A program made the translations under genes and the position numbers. 64,000 nucleotides of DNA from Phaeodactylum tricornutum CCAP 1055/1 (lineage: Eukaryota > Bacillariophyta > Bacillariophyceae > Surirellales > Neidiaceae), in contig NC_011678.1 in assembly GCF_000150955.2 (NCBI RefSeq), forward strand, positions 515,518 through 579,517, given 5' to 3'. Of the stretch, positions 53,024 to 63,800 are shown piece after piece; position 1 is the stretch's first letter, and each line of letters opens with the position of its first letter. Below the pieces are notes generated by a model. That model was given only the letters and a program-made list of their open reading frames with translations, was not told the origin of the DNA and searched no databases.

Positions 53024-54406
53024 ATGAAGTTTGCTCTGATTCTTGTCCTGCTCCTTTCCTTGACAGAGTTGTCTGTGCAAGACGAAGAGTCAGGGAATCT
53101 CCGTTGGGGTAAGCCCAAACTCCGATACATTTGGAGATCTGTGTTTAGTAATTATGCAGACGGTGATTCCATTGGTGAGCAAGGAGAGGTCGACACCGAT
53201 TCGCCAATTACACCACGTCCTGTTCCGAGTCCGACGAAGTTGCCTACTGTTTCCCCAGTGGTGATTCCGTTACCTGATCACTGTGGTTGCTTTGAATGTG
53301 ACGAAGCCGCATGGAACAAGGAGGTGACGGACCAGTCAGGAAAATTTTCTTGTGGAACCCGAGTTCAAGGTGTTCAGAATCAGCTCAGCATCACTGAGGA
53401 AGAAGCCTGTCTCGTGGTGGCCGGAGACAACTTGCCGACCATTTGCGGGCCGGCTTGCAATCCCCGGCGATGCGATGGCAGATTTCCTGAAGAAACTCCC
53501 GCCCCTTCCATAACACCCAACGATATCGAGATGCTTCCAGAGACGGATATCGATTGTTTCCCGGAATTTTCCAGTCGGCAGCGCTACGAGAATGTTTGGA
53601 ATAACTTTACAGTTGAAGTTAAGGAGAATCCGATTGGGTTTTTGTGTCTTCCATTCAACAATCGGTTCAAACGAGAAACCGTTTCCCTTGTCAATGACGA
53701 GCTGACCATGCAGTTTAAGAAAGATCAGAACTTCTGGACTGGAAGCGAGGTTCGAATTGTTTTACCCCAGGATCAGATGCCCTATACGTACGGTAAATTT
53801 TCCTTTTCTGTGAAGGCAGTCCGTGTGGTGAAGGCTGGTAGCGGCACCATTGTGTCTAATATTCTACCGCAAGGTATAGCATTCGGTATGTTCACGAGAG
53901 ATCCAACCGAGAGCCTTGAGGAAAACTTTAGGCATGAGGTATACATGGAGATTTCGCGTTGGAATAGAACCGCCGGTATGGACCTTCAGTTTCTCGTGTC
54001 ACCACTTGGCCTACCCCAGGTGAAGCGATTCTTTTCCGGAGGAAATGGATACGACCAGTCAGGTCATGTTTGGGAATTCGATTGGGCGCCCACCTCTATC
54101 AATTGGAGCGGTCCCAACAACATAACACATTCGTATTCGACACAGCAAGCGTACGACTTCGGCATTCCTGATCGAGTCCAATGCCTTCCAGCAAATGTTG
54201 AGGTTCGTTTGAATCTTTACAATCTTGGTGGACTCGACACACCGACAGGTATGCAAAACAATGATGTCGTTGAAGTCGTTATTGATCGATTCTCGTATAC
54301 GCCCTCAGGCGAGACTGCTGTTGCCGATGGTGAAACATGTTCCAAGCATTGCCAGTGTGAATCCGAATCGCTTTGCATCAATGCCAAGTGCACATCAACT
54401 CCATGA
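53024..54406 (+). CDS. Secreted GH16/concanavalin-fold-like protein
   Basis: Single exon, 460 aa; ATG 53024 is preferred over GTG 53015 because it starts a clean signal peptide (MKFALILVLLLSLTELSVQ). Next come a Pro/Thr-rich linker (about 65-85), a Cys-rich segment (CGCFECDEAAW...CGPACNPRRC), and a beta-sandwich-like domain with GKFSFSVKAV, GIAFGMFTRDPT, HEVYMEISRW (near 305) and GHVWEFDWAPTSINW. That pattern follows GH16 glucanase/transglycosylase proteins, whose active site is ExDxxE. Here the middle acid is replaced by Tyr (EVYME), so hydrolysis is doubtful and binding is possible. It ends in a Cys-rich tail (CSKHCQCESESLC). Probably an extracellular or cell-wall protein. Confidence 0.7.
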   Translation: MKFALILVLLLSLTELSVQDEESGNLRWGKPKLRYIWRSVFSNYADGDSIGEQGEVDTDSPITPRPVPSPTKLPTVSPVVIPLPDHCGCFECDEAAWNKEVTDQSGKFSCGTRVQGVQNQLSITEEEACLVVAGDNLPTICGPACNPRRCDGRFPEETPAPSITPNDIEMLPETDIDCFPEFSSRQRYENVWNNFTVEVKENPIGFLCLPFNNRFKRETVSLVNDELTMQFKKDQNFWTGSEVRIVLPQDQMPYTYGKFSFSVKAVRVVKAGSGTIVSNILPQGIAFGMFTRDPTESLEENFRHEVYMEISRWNRTAGMDLQFLVSPLGLPQVKRFFSGGNGYDQSGHVWEFDWAPTSINWSGPNNITHSYSTQQAYDFGIPDRVQCLPANVEVRLNLYNLGGLDTPTGMQNNDVVEVVIDRFSYTPSGETAVADGETCSKHCQCESESLCINAKCTSTP

Positions 54407-54992
54407 AATAAAATTCATATATATTATGCGGCATCTAAGTTTGCGGCGGTTGAAATCGCATCGATTTACAGGCAGAATTAAGAATAAGGCGCAACTTTTG
54501 GTCCGCTATTTTTAGATTTGATTTGTCTTATTCGAGAAAGTACCTATTGGCGTGAACACTGGAGAATGTGCATTTCAAAAAGAAATCCTAATTCTCGGAG
54601 AGGTGCGCTGACTGTAATAGTGATGTGCGTTGTGAGGGTTCGGGTTCGGTCCGATTACCGGCCACCACCTACCTATTCCGTTTGAGGTTTGGGACGATGC
54701 AGAATAAGCACGGGTTACCAAATCCGAAAAATACGTATTTTCATATTGAGAGAGTCGACTCACTCTAATTTAAACATGTAACTACAACCTTCCCGAGCCT
54801 ATAATCACCGAAACGGAACCGCTCACAGTCATGGGAAATTCATTAACCAGATGATAACCCACTTTTCGGAACCGTCGGAAGTACACAACACCATAGAGGT
54901 GACGCTCAGAATTTGGGTAGGCGTCAAAAATCTGGTCAATTCGGGGAGGCTCGTAAAAGCTGGTTATTTCCTTTTACAAGTGCATTTGCACA
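54407..54992. other. Intergenic region
   Basis: 586 bp, nothing recognised apart from a doubled GGGTTC near 54636-54648. Confidence 0.5.
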
Positions 54993-56930
54993 ATGCTCCA
55001 GTCTAAGTCTACGACGAAGAAGCTGTCAAAATTTCTATTTCTCACTGCGCCGTTGGCAAAGTTTGCATTCCTCGCTACGCTGTTGTTCTTATGCCAAAGG
55101 CAACTTCAATTTCTGCGGACGACTAACGGTTTTTTCGATTCCATGCCGGAACACTCATTACCGTTGGAAGAACAGGTAGATAGACAGCACTCGTGTACTA
55201 TCTTCTACAATGTATACACTGCAGAAGGCCATATGAGGCCAGCCCTCACAATTATCCGCAGGCAATTGCACCAAATCGCATCGTCTTTGGTGGAGGTGTT
55301 CGGCCAAGCAGCGCGAAAGATTCCTCTCAAAATCAATACGATTGGATATAATGTGAGCACTCGAAGCATTATGAGTGCGTGTCGGAGCCATACCGGACTG
55401 AAGTGTCAACACTTAGACCATTTTTTAGACGGAAATTTCGAGGATGTGACGCTTAGTGCTATACATGATCACTGCCAGACGCAGGCTGATAATCATGTTG
55501 TCGTGTACGTGCACTCCAAAGGCACTTACCACCCTTCCGAAAAGAATAACATTTGGCGTGACCTTATGACCAATGCAGTCCTCAGTAAGGGCTGCTTGGA
55601 ATTAGGTCGCGGCTACCAGAATAATACGGAGAGCAGCTGCAATGTTTGTGGGTTTTTGTTTCAACCAATCTGGACGTTCATGTTTCCGGGAAATATGTGG
55701 AGCGCACAATGCGGATATGTCCGAAAGCTAAAGCATCCTAGGCTTTTCAAAGCAAACATGGACTTTATTGCAGATGATGCCTTAGACTTGATGCAGCACG
55801 GCCACTTTACCATGAATTTGGCGCCACCTTTGCCCGTGGATATTGGTCGCCTCGGTCAAGGAAGGCATGCGGATGAGCATTGGATCGGATCCCATCCTTC
55901 TATCTTTCCTTGTGATGTTGCACCAAACTCGAATTTATGGAAATGGGTGTCGCCGCCTCCCGAGGGTTTCGTGCCTGGACACGCTCCTCCGATAAGATGG
56001 TCTCCTGCGCCTAGGTACAGTATTTTTGGAGAGTGGGGTTTCTATCGAGACGAAAACGAATCGCAAACCAAGCGAATGCTCCGCACGCCGGAGTGGCGCT
56101 CAAGGGAATATTTCCTACTTCCTGGCTTTCTCTGGAAATGGCTTCGCTGGTACAACGAAGTGCCTCCGCCAAATTCGTTTGTCTGGAAGTGGTTTCCTGA
56201 TGGAGAAATGTGGCTTGAGCGCTCTCGACAATTAAATGCTGAACAATTGCTTACCTATATTTCAGGAGCTCTCGACAGTCCTCTTCCGACAGTCGCCACT
56301 TTCGAGTCTTCGGTGACAAATATTCGTCCGCCTCTTGTGTACTTCATGCACATCGATTTGCCGGCAAAAGAAGATAATCAAAACCGGATTGTGCAACAGC
56401 AACTTGCCTATTTGAGTTCATCTTTCAAAACGAATACAACAATTTTCGTGTACACCAGCGGAGGTCTTTCATCATTGGATACAACAGTGTTAGAAAGCTG
56501 GTGTAGGTTACAACATCAGCTGAACTGTAAACATGTTCAGCATTATCCTGCTGCTCTGGATATTATCACGCAAACGCGTGTGCAAGACTTCTGTCGATTG
56601 CACGAAACCTTTCAAGTCGCATTTCTCAGTGGGCCTTCTATACCCATACAGTCTCTCGATGCACTTCATGCGTGCTGGGAAGATCATAGAGCAAGTGGAG
56701 AAGAGGAAAGCTCATGTGATGTGTGTCTATCCAATTCCGGGCTAGAGAATCACGACAGGATGCTGTGGATCTCCCAGTGCTCCTTTGTGAAGGACTTGAT
56801 TGCTTCGACTGAACATGCGGCAGCTATGTCTAGCAGAAAGATGAGAAAAGAAATAAAAATTGGAAAATACTGGGTTGTAAGCAAGAGACCGAACACAACT
56901 GGAGCTGCCCGTGTATGTTCATCTGGCTAG
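54993..56930 (+). CDS. Golgi glycosyltransferase-like protein with internal duplication
   Basis: Single exon, 645 aa, ATG 54993. A basic start and hydrophobic span (about 13-35: FLFLTAPLAKFAFLATLLFL) predict a type-II Golgi protein. The luminal part has features I associate with an algal family of putative glycosyltransferases: TIFYNVYTAEGH, VVVYVHSKGTYHPSEKNN followed by WRDLM, then SSCNVCGFLFQP and PGNMWSAQCGYVRKL. The second half repeats the layout in decayed form: VYFMHIDLP, FVYTSGG, SSCDVC, then MLWISQCSFVKDL. So the gene appears to contain an internal duplication with one conserved and one diverged unit. Substrate unknown; glycan assembly for the cell wall or for secreted mucilage is a guess. 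Confidence 0.7.
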   Translation: MLQSKSTTKKLSKFLFLTAPLAKFAFLATLLFLCQRQLQFLRTTNGFFDSMPEHSLPLEEQVDRQHSCTIFYNVYTAEGHMRPALTIIRRQLHQIASSLVEVFGQAARKIPLKINTIGYNVSTRSIMSACRSHTGLKCQHLDHFLDGNFEDVTLSAIHDHCQTQADNHVVVYVHSKGTYHPSEKNNIWRDLMTNAVLSKGCLELGRGYQNNTESSCNVCGFLFQPIWTFMFPGNMWSAQCGYVRKLKHPRLFKANMDFIADDALDLMQHGHFTMNLAPPLPVDIGRLGQGRHADEHWIGSHPSIFPCDVAPNSNLWKWVSPPPEGFVPGHAPPIRWSPAPRYSIFGEWGFYRDENESQTKRMLRTPEWRSREYFLLPGFLWKWLRWYNEVPPPNSFVWKWFPDGEMWLERSRQLNAEQLLTYISGALDSPLPTVATFESSVTNIRPPLVYFMHIDLPAKEDNQNRIVQQQLAYLSSSFKTNTTIFVYTSGGLSSLDTTVLESWCRLQHQLNCKHVQHYPAALDIITQTRVQDFCRLHETFQVAFLSGPSIPIQSLDALHACWEDHRASGEEESSCDVCLSNSGLENHDRMLWISQCSFVKDLIASTEHAAAMSSRKMRKEIKIGKYWVVSKRPNTTGAARVCSSG

Positions 56931-57411
56931 GTGATAAAAAAGTTCTTTATAAATGTAATGCTTCCGTTTCATTCTTTCTTGCTTACTACGTTTTAGCTTA
57001 TCATAGCTCTGACATAAACGCGACAGAGCAGCTTTGATCATATAAATGTAAATGACAGGCCTCGTATCTCTTTGGGAACCATGCATAGAACGAAACCAAT
57101 GTACCGCTGGTAACGCTAACAGTAAATGAAAATGCAAGTTTGATAGCAAACAAATGGATTTAAGTTTTGACTTTTGATTCTCTTTTAACAACGTCTAACA
57201 GGTAAGTAATACGCGGTAATTGTCAAATTTGCCGAAACGAAGGACGAAAAAGTACAGCGAGCGAAAAATGAAAGTATGAAGGCGGAATTCACCCCCTGAC
57301 CGGCACCGAAAGCATTTTCGTTGTCGAGTCGACACATAAACTTTTCCCTACAATCTGCGCTTGCCCCTTCGAATTGAGGGAGCGACTGTGTTAGCGAAGA
57401 CACATTGAAGT
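56931..57411. other. Intergenic region
   Basis: 481 bp without a supported gene; 5' flank of HSBP1. Confidence 0.5.
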
Positions 57412-57833
57412 ATGTCGCCCGCTTTAGAGAATCAAGAGACGTTGGGGCAACCATCGGTAAAAGAGAAACATGAAAGTGCCGCTGACAAACGCCAAGACCC
57501 AGAGCTTACTGTAGTAATCGAGGACTTGCTGGAACAGATGGTAGGTTCCACTGAATTTGTCATGTCGTCGCCTTTTTAAATAGCTCTAACAAAAGTCTAC
57601 GAATCTAATTTTTTTGTTAACAGCAAGAGAAGTTCAATCACATGGGAGGTTCAATTATGGGGAAAATGGACGAAATGGGCACACGCATGGACGAATTGGA
57701 ACGTAGCATTGGACAGCTTATGGAACAGACTGGACTGGAGAACCCCACCACTACTCCAGCGCTGCATCGGAACTCTCCCACAGCAAAAGAGAACAGTGAA
57801 GTTTCTGCACCTGCGAGCTCAGTAGAGATCTAA
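57412..57833 (+). CDS. HSBP1: Heat shock factor binding protein 1 (HSBP1)
   Basis: Exon 1 57412-57540 and exon 2 57624-57833, joined in phase 0 (gtaggt...aacag), give 112 aa. The core DPELTVVIEDLLEQM (end of exon 1), then QEKFNHMGGSIMGKMDEMGT and MDELERSIGQLMEQTGLE, matches HSBP1 (DLT..VQ.LLQQMQ.KFQ.MS..I..RIDDM..RIDDLE..I..LM.Q.G) with its continuous hydrophobic heptads. HSBP1 forms a coiled-coil trimer that binds the trimerisation domain of heat-shock factors and damps their activity. Diatoms have many HSF genes, so this may be a significant regulator (inference). It has a longer tail (about 35 residues) than animal HSBP1. Exon 1 is too short for a simple ORF scan. Confidence 0.9.
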
Positions 57834-58270
57834 GCTTTCGCTTTCTTTTTGACGGCGAAAAAGGGTTCATGATTGTTTCTCGGCCAACTGTCAGACATAG
57901 GTTTTGCTGGGATCTACCGCGTGGGCAAGGGTAAGCATATTGCACAATCAATAAGCTGCTCGAGGGCTTCAATTCTTTCACGCTATGTTTGTCTTAACTT
58001 TCATTTAATTGCCCCAATTCTTTCACGCTACGTTTGTCTTCATTTTCATATAATTTTTACTTTATGTTAATTGAAACCAGGTCTCTACAAGCATTTCCTA
58101 TAAATGTGAATAGTCCTGTTGAAATGGAGCAAAACAATAGAAGCCGTCAAGAAAGCAACAAAGTTTCAATCCTATCACGACCAACACAAAGCAAGGTTGC
58201 GAAAGAACCCATCGCTCACCAAAAGTTCCGCTGCGCGCTCGGTATTTGGCGTTGCCTTTTTCGTCTCGTC
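57834..58270. other. Region between convergent genes
   Basis: 437 bp between the HSBP1 and RBM39-like 3' ends; contains the tandem repeat listed separately. Confidence 0.5.
57970..58057. repeat. Two-copy tandem repeat, about 44 bp units
   Basis: Units start CAATTCTTTCACGCTATGTT (57970) and CAATTCTTTCACGCTACGTT (58015) and run on with similar TTTCAT..AATT ends. It lies between converging 3' ends. Confidence 0.75.
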
Positions 58271-60400
58271 CTAGTCGTCCTTCGGTAAATCTTTGTCAGC
58301 GACAAAATCCACGCGCAATTGGCGCTTGTCGAACCACCGACCTGCTAAACTGGAAGCACATTTTTGAGCTCCGATGACGGAATCAAATGAAGCGTAAATC
58401 TTACCACCCGGCTCCATATGCATAACCGTCACGGACGTGATCGTCCCATACTTGGAACACTCATCTTCAAACTCTTCCTTGATGTCCTTTTCCCAACCAG
58501 GATCCGTTTCTTTGTCCTTGTCAAACATGTTACGGATCAAAACATTCTTGGTGGGCGTATCCGCATTGCCAACAATCTTGGCGTCCGGTGATCCCAAAGG
58601 AGCCACTGCCGGAGTGGGCACTAACACTGCAGGCGTGGCCGGTGCCATGGCAACAGCTCCGGCTAGACTCGCCCGGGCTTCCGCGACTGTAGGGATTCGC
58701 GAGGCACCTCCGGGTACGGCAGCGGCAGCCGCGAACGAGCTTGTTCCTGGTGCTTGACCTACGGAAGCAACAGGAACGCCCATGGTCAACTGCGCCAACA
58801 CCTGATAGGCCCGTTGTGCTCGGGTGCTTGCGTCAGCGGGAAATTCGTCCGACGTCACTACTTCAACACCCGGAATGGAAGATCCTTGACTCGCCCAACC
58901 TGTCTTCATGGGACGGCCCGCAAGTGCTTGGTTGGCCATGGTTTGAATGGCCAGATTCGCTTCCTTGGGATCGTGAAAGGTCAAGAAGGCAAAACCTTTG
59001 GATAGGCCCGTGTTAGAGTCCATTTGCAAAGTGACTTTTTCGAGTTGACCAAACTGACTAAACAGGGCAAAGAGATGCTCTTGAGAGACACTGGGATCCA
59101 AACTGCCAATATATACCTTTTGTGCTTCCAGCATTTTTCCGTCGGGCCCAAGCAGAGGAGCCGACTTGATGGGAACTCCCATTTGCGCCGCCGTCGACGT
59201 CGCCGTACTCGCGTTGGCCAGATAATTCTTTTCGGCTTCCGAGGCCTTGACGAGCACCGGGAATCGCTGAAAATCCGGAACTTCCGCTGATAATCCCACC
59301 GCAATTGAGACATCCTCCATTCGTTTCATCTCGACGTAAGCACACCCTTTGTGCTTGCCGGTACGCTTGTCGCGCAACAAGATGACTTCGTTGACTTTGC
59401 AGCCCTTGCGCGTGAAAAACTTTTTGAGATCCCGTTCTTGCGTGCGTTGCACCAACTGCGTGACAAAGACGGTACGTTGATCTTTCGTGTACGTGTTGTC
59501 TACTTGCGTTGCGTGTTCCACGTCCGAAGTCGTCGAACTGTCTCCCGAAGATGATGACGACGACGACGAAGATCCGGAGGAGTCGTACGAAGATCGTGAC
59601 GAAGCACTGTGGGAACGACGACGGTTTCGCGACGACCCCCCACGCTGTCTACGAGGACGGCGATCGCGACTGCGCGAGCGGCTGTGACTGCGCGATCGGG
59701 AGCGAGACGAGTAGCCGCTACTCGTTCCACTACTACTGCGACTGACGGACCGACTGCGTGAGCGCCGCGACGGTGGCCGACGACGTCCAAAGTCGTCGTA
59801 GCGATCCAAAGCGGCCAAATCCCGATGGCGATGTCGGGAAGCTGGAGGTCCCGAAGAAGGCGGACCCCGCCAGTGGTGTGGAGGAGGCGGTCCCCGCATG
59901 GGCGCACCGTTGGCAGCAAGCCCTCCACCCCTACGCGGTGGATAGTATGGATCGTGCGCCCGGGACCCTGGAGGACCGCGACTAGGATTGCTTCCATGAC
60001 GGGAATTATCCCGATGATGGTGCCGACGAGGACGACGGCGTTCGTCGCGAGATCCGCGACTGCGATCGAGGGACGGTCGGTCGTTGCTGGGACGGCGTTC
60101 ACGCCGGTGATCGGGAGAACGGGATCGTTGAGTGTTCGATTGCGGTTCCGCGTGCCCATTCGAGTTTGCTGGTTGCGATCGATCAAGATTTTCAGGAGAT
60201 CTGGCAGATTCCCGATCTGTAGATTTGATCTTTTCCGATGGACTCTGGGATTTCGTTCGGTCGGTGTCGTGCTGAGCGTCGCGGTCGCCGTTGTCTCCCT
60301 TGCTTTCGCGGCGGCTCTTCCGTTTCGCTCGTAACACCTCACGCAGGCGTTCTTCTTCGGTTTGACCACTGCGTGACTTTTCAGGGGACGGACTCGGCAT
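58271..60400 (-). CDS. RBM39/CAPER-type SR-rich splicing factor
   Basis: Single exon, 709 aa, ATG 60400. The N-terminal 300 residues are an Arg/Ser/Asp-rich low-complexity region (SRSRSRSHSRSRSRD near 230). Three RRMs follow: RRM1 about 306-390 (RTVFVTQLV, GCAYVEM), RRM2 about 427-500 (KVYIGSLDPSVSQEHLFALF, GFAFLTF), and RRM3 about 614-705, which is a UHM type ending GRWFDKRQLRVDF (Arg-x-Phe motif). RS domain plus two RRMs plus UHM is the RBM39/RBM23/Puf60-like layout. UHMs bind ULM tryptophan motifs in SF3B1 and U2AF. A role in 3' splice-site recognition in the nucleus is expected. Confidence 0.9.
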   Translation of the reverse strand: MPSPSPEKSRSGQTEEERLREVLRAKRKSRRESKGDNGDRDAQHDTDRTKSQSPSEKIKSTDRESARSPENLDRSQPANSNGHAEPQSNTQRSRSPDHRRERRPSNDRPSLDRSRGSRDERRRPRRHHHRDNSRHGSNPSRGPPGSRAHDPYYPPRRGGGLAANGAPMRGPPPPHHWRGPPSSGPPASRHRHRDLAALDRYDDFGRRRPPSRRSRSRSVSRSSSGTSSGYSSRSRSRSHSRSRSRDRRPRRQRGGSSRNRRRSHSASSRSSYDSSGSSSSSSSSSGDSSTTSDVEHATQVDNTYTKDQRTVFVTQLVQRTQERDLKKFFTRKGCKVNEVILLRDKRTGKHKGCAYVEMKRMEDVSIAVGLSAEVPDFQRFPVLVKASEAEKNYLANASTATSTAAQMGVPIKSAPLLGPDGKMLEAQKVYIGSLDPSVSQEHLFALFSQFGQLEKVTLQMDSNTGLSKGFAFLTFHDPKEANLAIQTMANQALAGRPMKTGWASQGSSIPGVEVVTSDEFPADASTRAQRAYQVLAQLTMGVPVASVGQAPGTSSFAAAAAVPGGASRIPTVAEARASLAGAVAMAPATPAVLVPTPAVAPLGSPDAKIVGNADTPTKNVLIRNMFDKDKETDPGWEKDIKEEFEDECSKYGTITSVTVMHMEPGGKIYASFDSVIGAQKCASSLAGRWFDKRQLRVDFVADKDLPKDD

Positions 60401-60895
60401 GTGAAAGAGAAGACAAAAGAAGGGTTAGCGGTATGGGCAAAGGCACAGTGCATGCACAGTTAGTGTGGTTTCGATTGCTGCTTTGGGCAACGTCCCCCGT
60501 GTAAAGTGGGTGTACTATGGTTTGGTCTAAAAGTGCCACGAAGAGGTGTACCGTTGTGCTTCCCGTTGCCGTAGAATTAGTTACCGGGTTGGTAGAGTTA
60601 CCGGGTGATCGGGACACACGGCGTCTCGTGAATTCCACCCTGGGACTGGGACTGTGCGTCGGCCGGAGTACCACAAATCCGGGTACTCTTTTCAAACAGG
60701 AAAGGTACTGAGTCTAGCCAACAATGGCAGGGCCAACCGAGGTCCCCAAACACCAAGGATCACGGCGGGGTGTCTCACTTTTTCTTCGTCGAGTGACCGA
60801 AACAAAAGTCGGGTGCGGAATCGCCCCACCACTCCGTGAAGACACTGCAAGTTGCACGTCCGACAGTTTTTGGCTAACCATACGTCAATCACAGC
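60401..60895. other. Shared upstream region of RBM39-like and NAT10 genes
   Basis: 495 bp between divergent starts; open frames here lack family similarity. Confidence 0.5.
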
Positions 60896-63800
60896 ATGGT
60901 TCGCAAACGCTTGGACGACCGGGTGCGTGCACTGTTGGAGCGCTCCGTCGTGACGGGCCAGCGATCCATGCTGGTCCTGGTCGGCGATCACGGCAAGGAT
61001 CAAGTGCCCAATCTGCACCAAATATTGACGAAATGTTCCGTACAGGCCCGTCCCAAGGTGCTCTGGTGCTACAAAAAGGAACTCGGCTTTTCGACCCACC
61101 GCAAAAAGCGCATGAAGAAACTCAAACGCGACAAATCCCGGGGATTGGTGGGTGGGGAAGCCGACCAGGCCGATAACTTTGAACTCTTTGTCAGTCAAAC
61201 CGACATTACCTGGTGTTATTACAAGGACAGTCACCGCGTGCTGGGAACCACCGTTGGTGTGCTCGTCTTGCAAGACTTTGAAGCCTTGACACCCAATCTC
61301 ATGGCCCGTACCATCGAAACCGTGGCCGGCGGTGGCTTGGTCATTTTCTTGCTCCGGACGGTCAAGTCGCTCAAACAGTTGTACGCCATGAGTATGGACG
61401 TACACGCCCGGTACCGCACAGAGTCCGCTGGTGACCTGGTCCCACGCTTCAACGAGCGATTCATTTTGAGTTTGGGAAAATGTCCCAACTGCTTGGTGTG
61501 TGACGACGAACTCAACGTACTACCGGTGAGTCGCAAAGCACTGAACGACTTGTCGCCAAACGCCGGTTGGTCCAAGGGTGATGCCGGCGAGGTAATTGTG
61601 CAGGATACACCGGAGCAACGGGATTTGAAGGAAATTCAAGAAGCACTCCTGGATACACCCCACGTTGGTGTGCTAGTGGAGCTAACGAAAACACTGGATC
61701 AGGCCAAGGCCTTGTTGGTGTTTTTGGAAGCCTGTTCGGAAAAGACACTCAAATCGACGGTAGCCATGACGGCCGCTCGTGGTCGGGGAAAGTCGGCAGC
61801 CATGGGATTGTGTCTCGCTGGCGCCATTTCGCTGGGATACTCAACTATCTGTGTGACCGCCCCGGAACCGGAAAACTTGGTCAGCGTCTTTGACTTTCTA
61901 TGCCGCGGTCTCAAGGCACTCAAATATCAAGAACACATGGACTATAGTGTAACGTACAATTCAGCCAGTGGTCGCGAACAGACCAAGTGTATCACGGCCA
62001 TCAATGTACATCGTAGTCACCGGCAGGTGATCCAATACGTTGATCCAGCGGAAACGGACAAGTTTACGAGCGCCGAAATTGTGGCCATTGACGAAGCTGC
62101 AGCAATTCCGTTGCCCGTTGTGCGAGCTCTCATGAGCCACCCAGATCGCTTGACTTTTTTGAGTTCGACTATTAACGGATACGAAGGTACCGGTCGTGCT
62201 CTTAGTCTCAAACTCATTAAGGAACTGCGGGATGCCAAAGGAGGACGGCACGCCGAGATGCAGGCCGCCTCTTCCGCAGCAAACTCTATCGTTGGAGCAA
62301 AATCGAAAAAGGGCGAGGCCAAAGTTCATGAACAACGGTGGGCCGCAGCAGCGGCTGCAATTCTGGAAGCCAGCGAAGGTTCTGATAAGCTGTTTGGGCC
62401 ATTGAGAGAAATCGAACTGCTGACGCCCATTCGATATGCACACGGCGATTCAGTCGAAGCATGGCTCAATAAGCTCCTTTGTTTGGACTGTGGATCAGCG
62501 TCTAACTTGAAACTGAACGGAGGGGCTCCTGCTCCAGGCGATTGTGAACTTTACAGCGTAGATCGTGACGCTCTTTTTTCTTTCCACAAGTTATCCGAAG
62601 CTTTCTTGCAGAAGGTCATGGGACTTTACACGAGTGCTCATTACAAGAATTCACCCAACGATTTGCAGATGCTCTCTGATGCTCCAGCTCATTCACTTTT
62701 TGTACTGCTTTCGCCGTCGGCTGAACAAGATGCAAATTCTCTCCCGGATGTTCTTACCGTTGTTCAAGTGGCCCTAGAAGGACGTATCTCTAGAAAGGCT
62801 GTCGAAGCGCAGCTTGCCCGAGGACATCGCTCGGCCGGCGATTTGATTCCTTGGACAATTTCTCAGCAATTTGGTGACTCTAAATTTGCTCAGTTGAGTG
62901 GAGCGCGAATTGTGCGTGTTGCTGTCCACCCTTCGGTGCAAGGAATGGGATACGGGTCCAGGGCGATCGAACTTCTTTACCGATTCTACAACGAAGAAAT
63001 GGTTTCGCTCGTCAATGACGAAGGTAACGATGATGCTGATTCTGACGCAGAGCGCAATGGAGAAGAAGAAAGCGACAATGATGAGCCGACGACATCTGGA
63101 ATTGGAATTTTGGGTGAAAACTTGAGGCCCCGCAAGGAACTTCCACCTCTTTTGCTTCCTTTGACCGAAGTGGATATGCCGAGACTTGATTGGGTTGGGA
63201 CATCGTTTGGGCTAACTCTTCAACTTCACAAATTTTGGAGCCGTAGCGGAATGCGGATGCTATATTTGAGACAAACCAAGAATGAGCTTACGGGTGAACA
63301 TTCATCCATTATGGTCCGTGCTCTACCAAGGCGAAGTGGTGTCGATGACTCTTGGCTTTACGCGTATCTGAGTGATGCTAGGCGACGATTCACCACTCTC
63401 TTTAGCGGGCCTTTTCGCCACTTGGACGTTAGGCTTGCTCTTTCCGTGTTCGATAATATGGATGTGCCAAGCAACACCACCGAAGCTAAGCAACGCGCAG
63501 GAGCTTTGGCAGGCACTCTTACCTTCAAGGAACTCGACTACTTCTTGACACCATATGACTTGAAGCGCCTTGAATTATACGGACGAAATTTATGTGATCA
63601 TCACCTTGTAATGGATCTACTACCAATAATTGGGCGATTGTACTTCACTGGGCGTTTTGGATCTGACTTCAACTTATCTAGCGTCCAAGCCGCGCTCTTC
63701 TGTGGGATTGGACTACAGAACAAGAGCGTCGACATTTTGACGAGAGAGCTTGGTCTGCCAACCAATCAAGTCCTTGCAATGTTCAATAAAGCAGTGCGAA

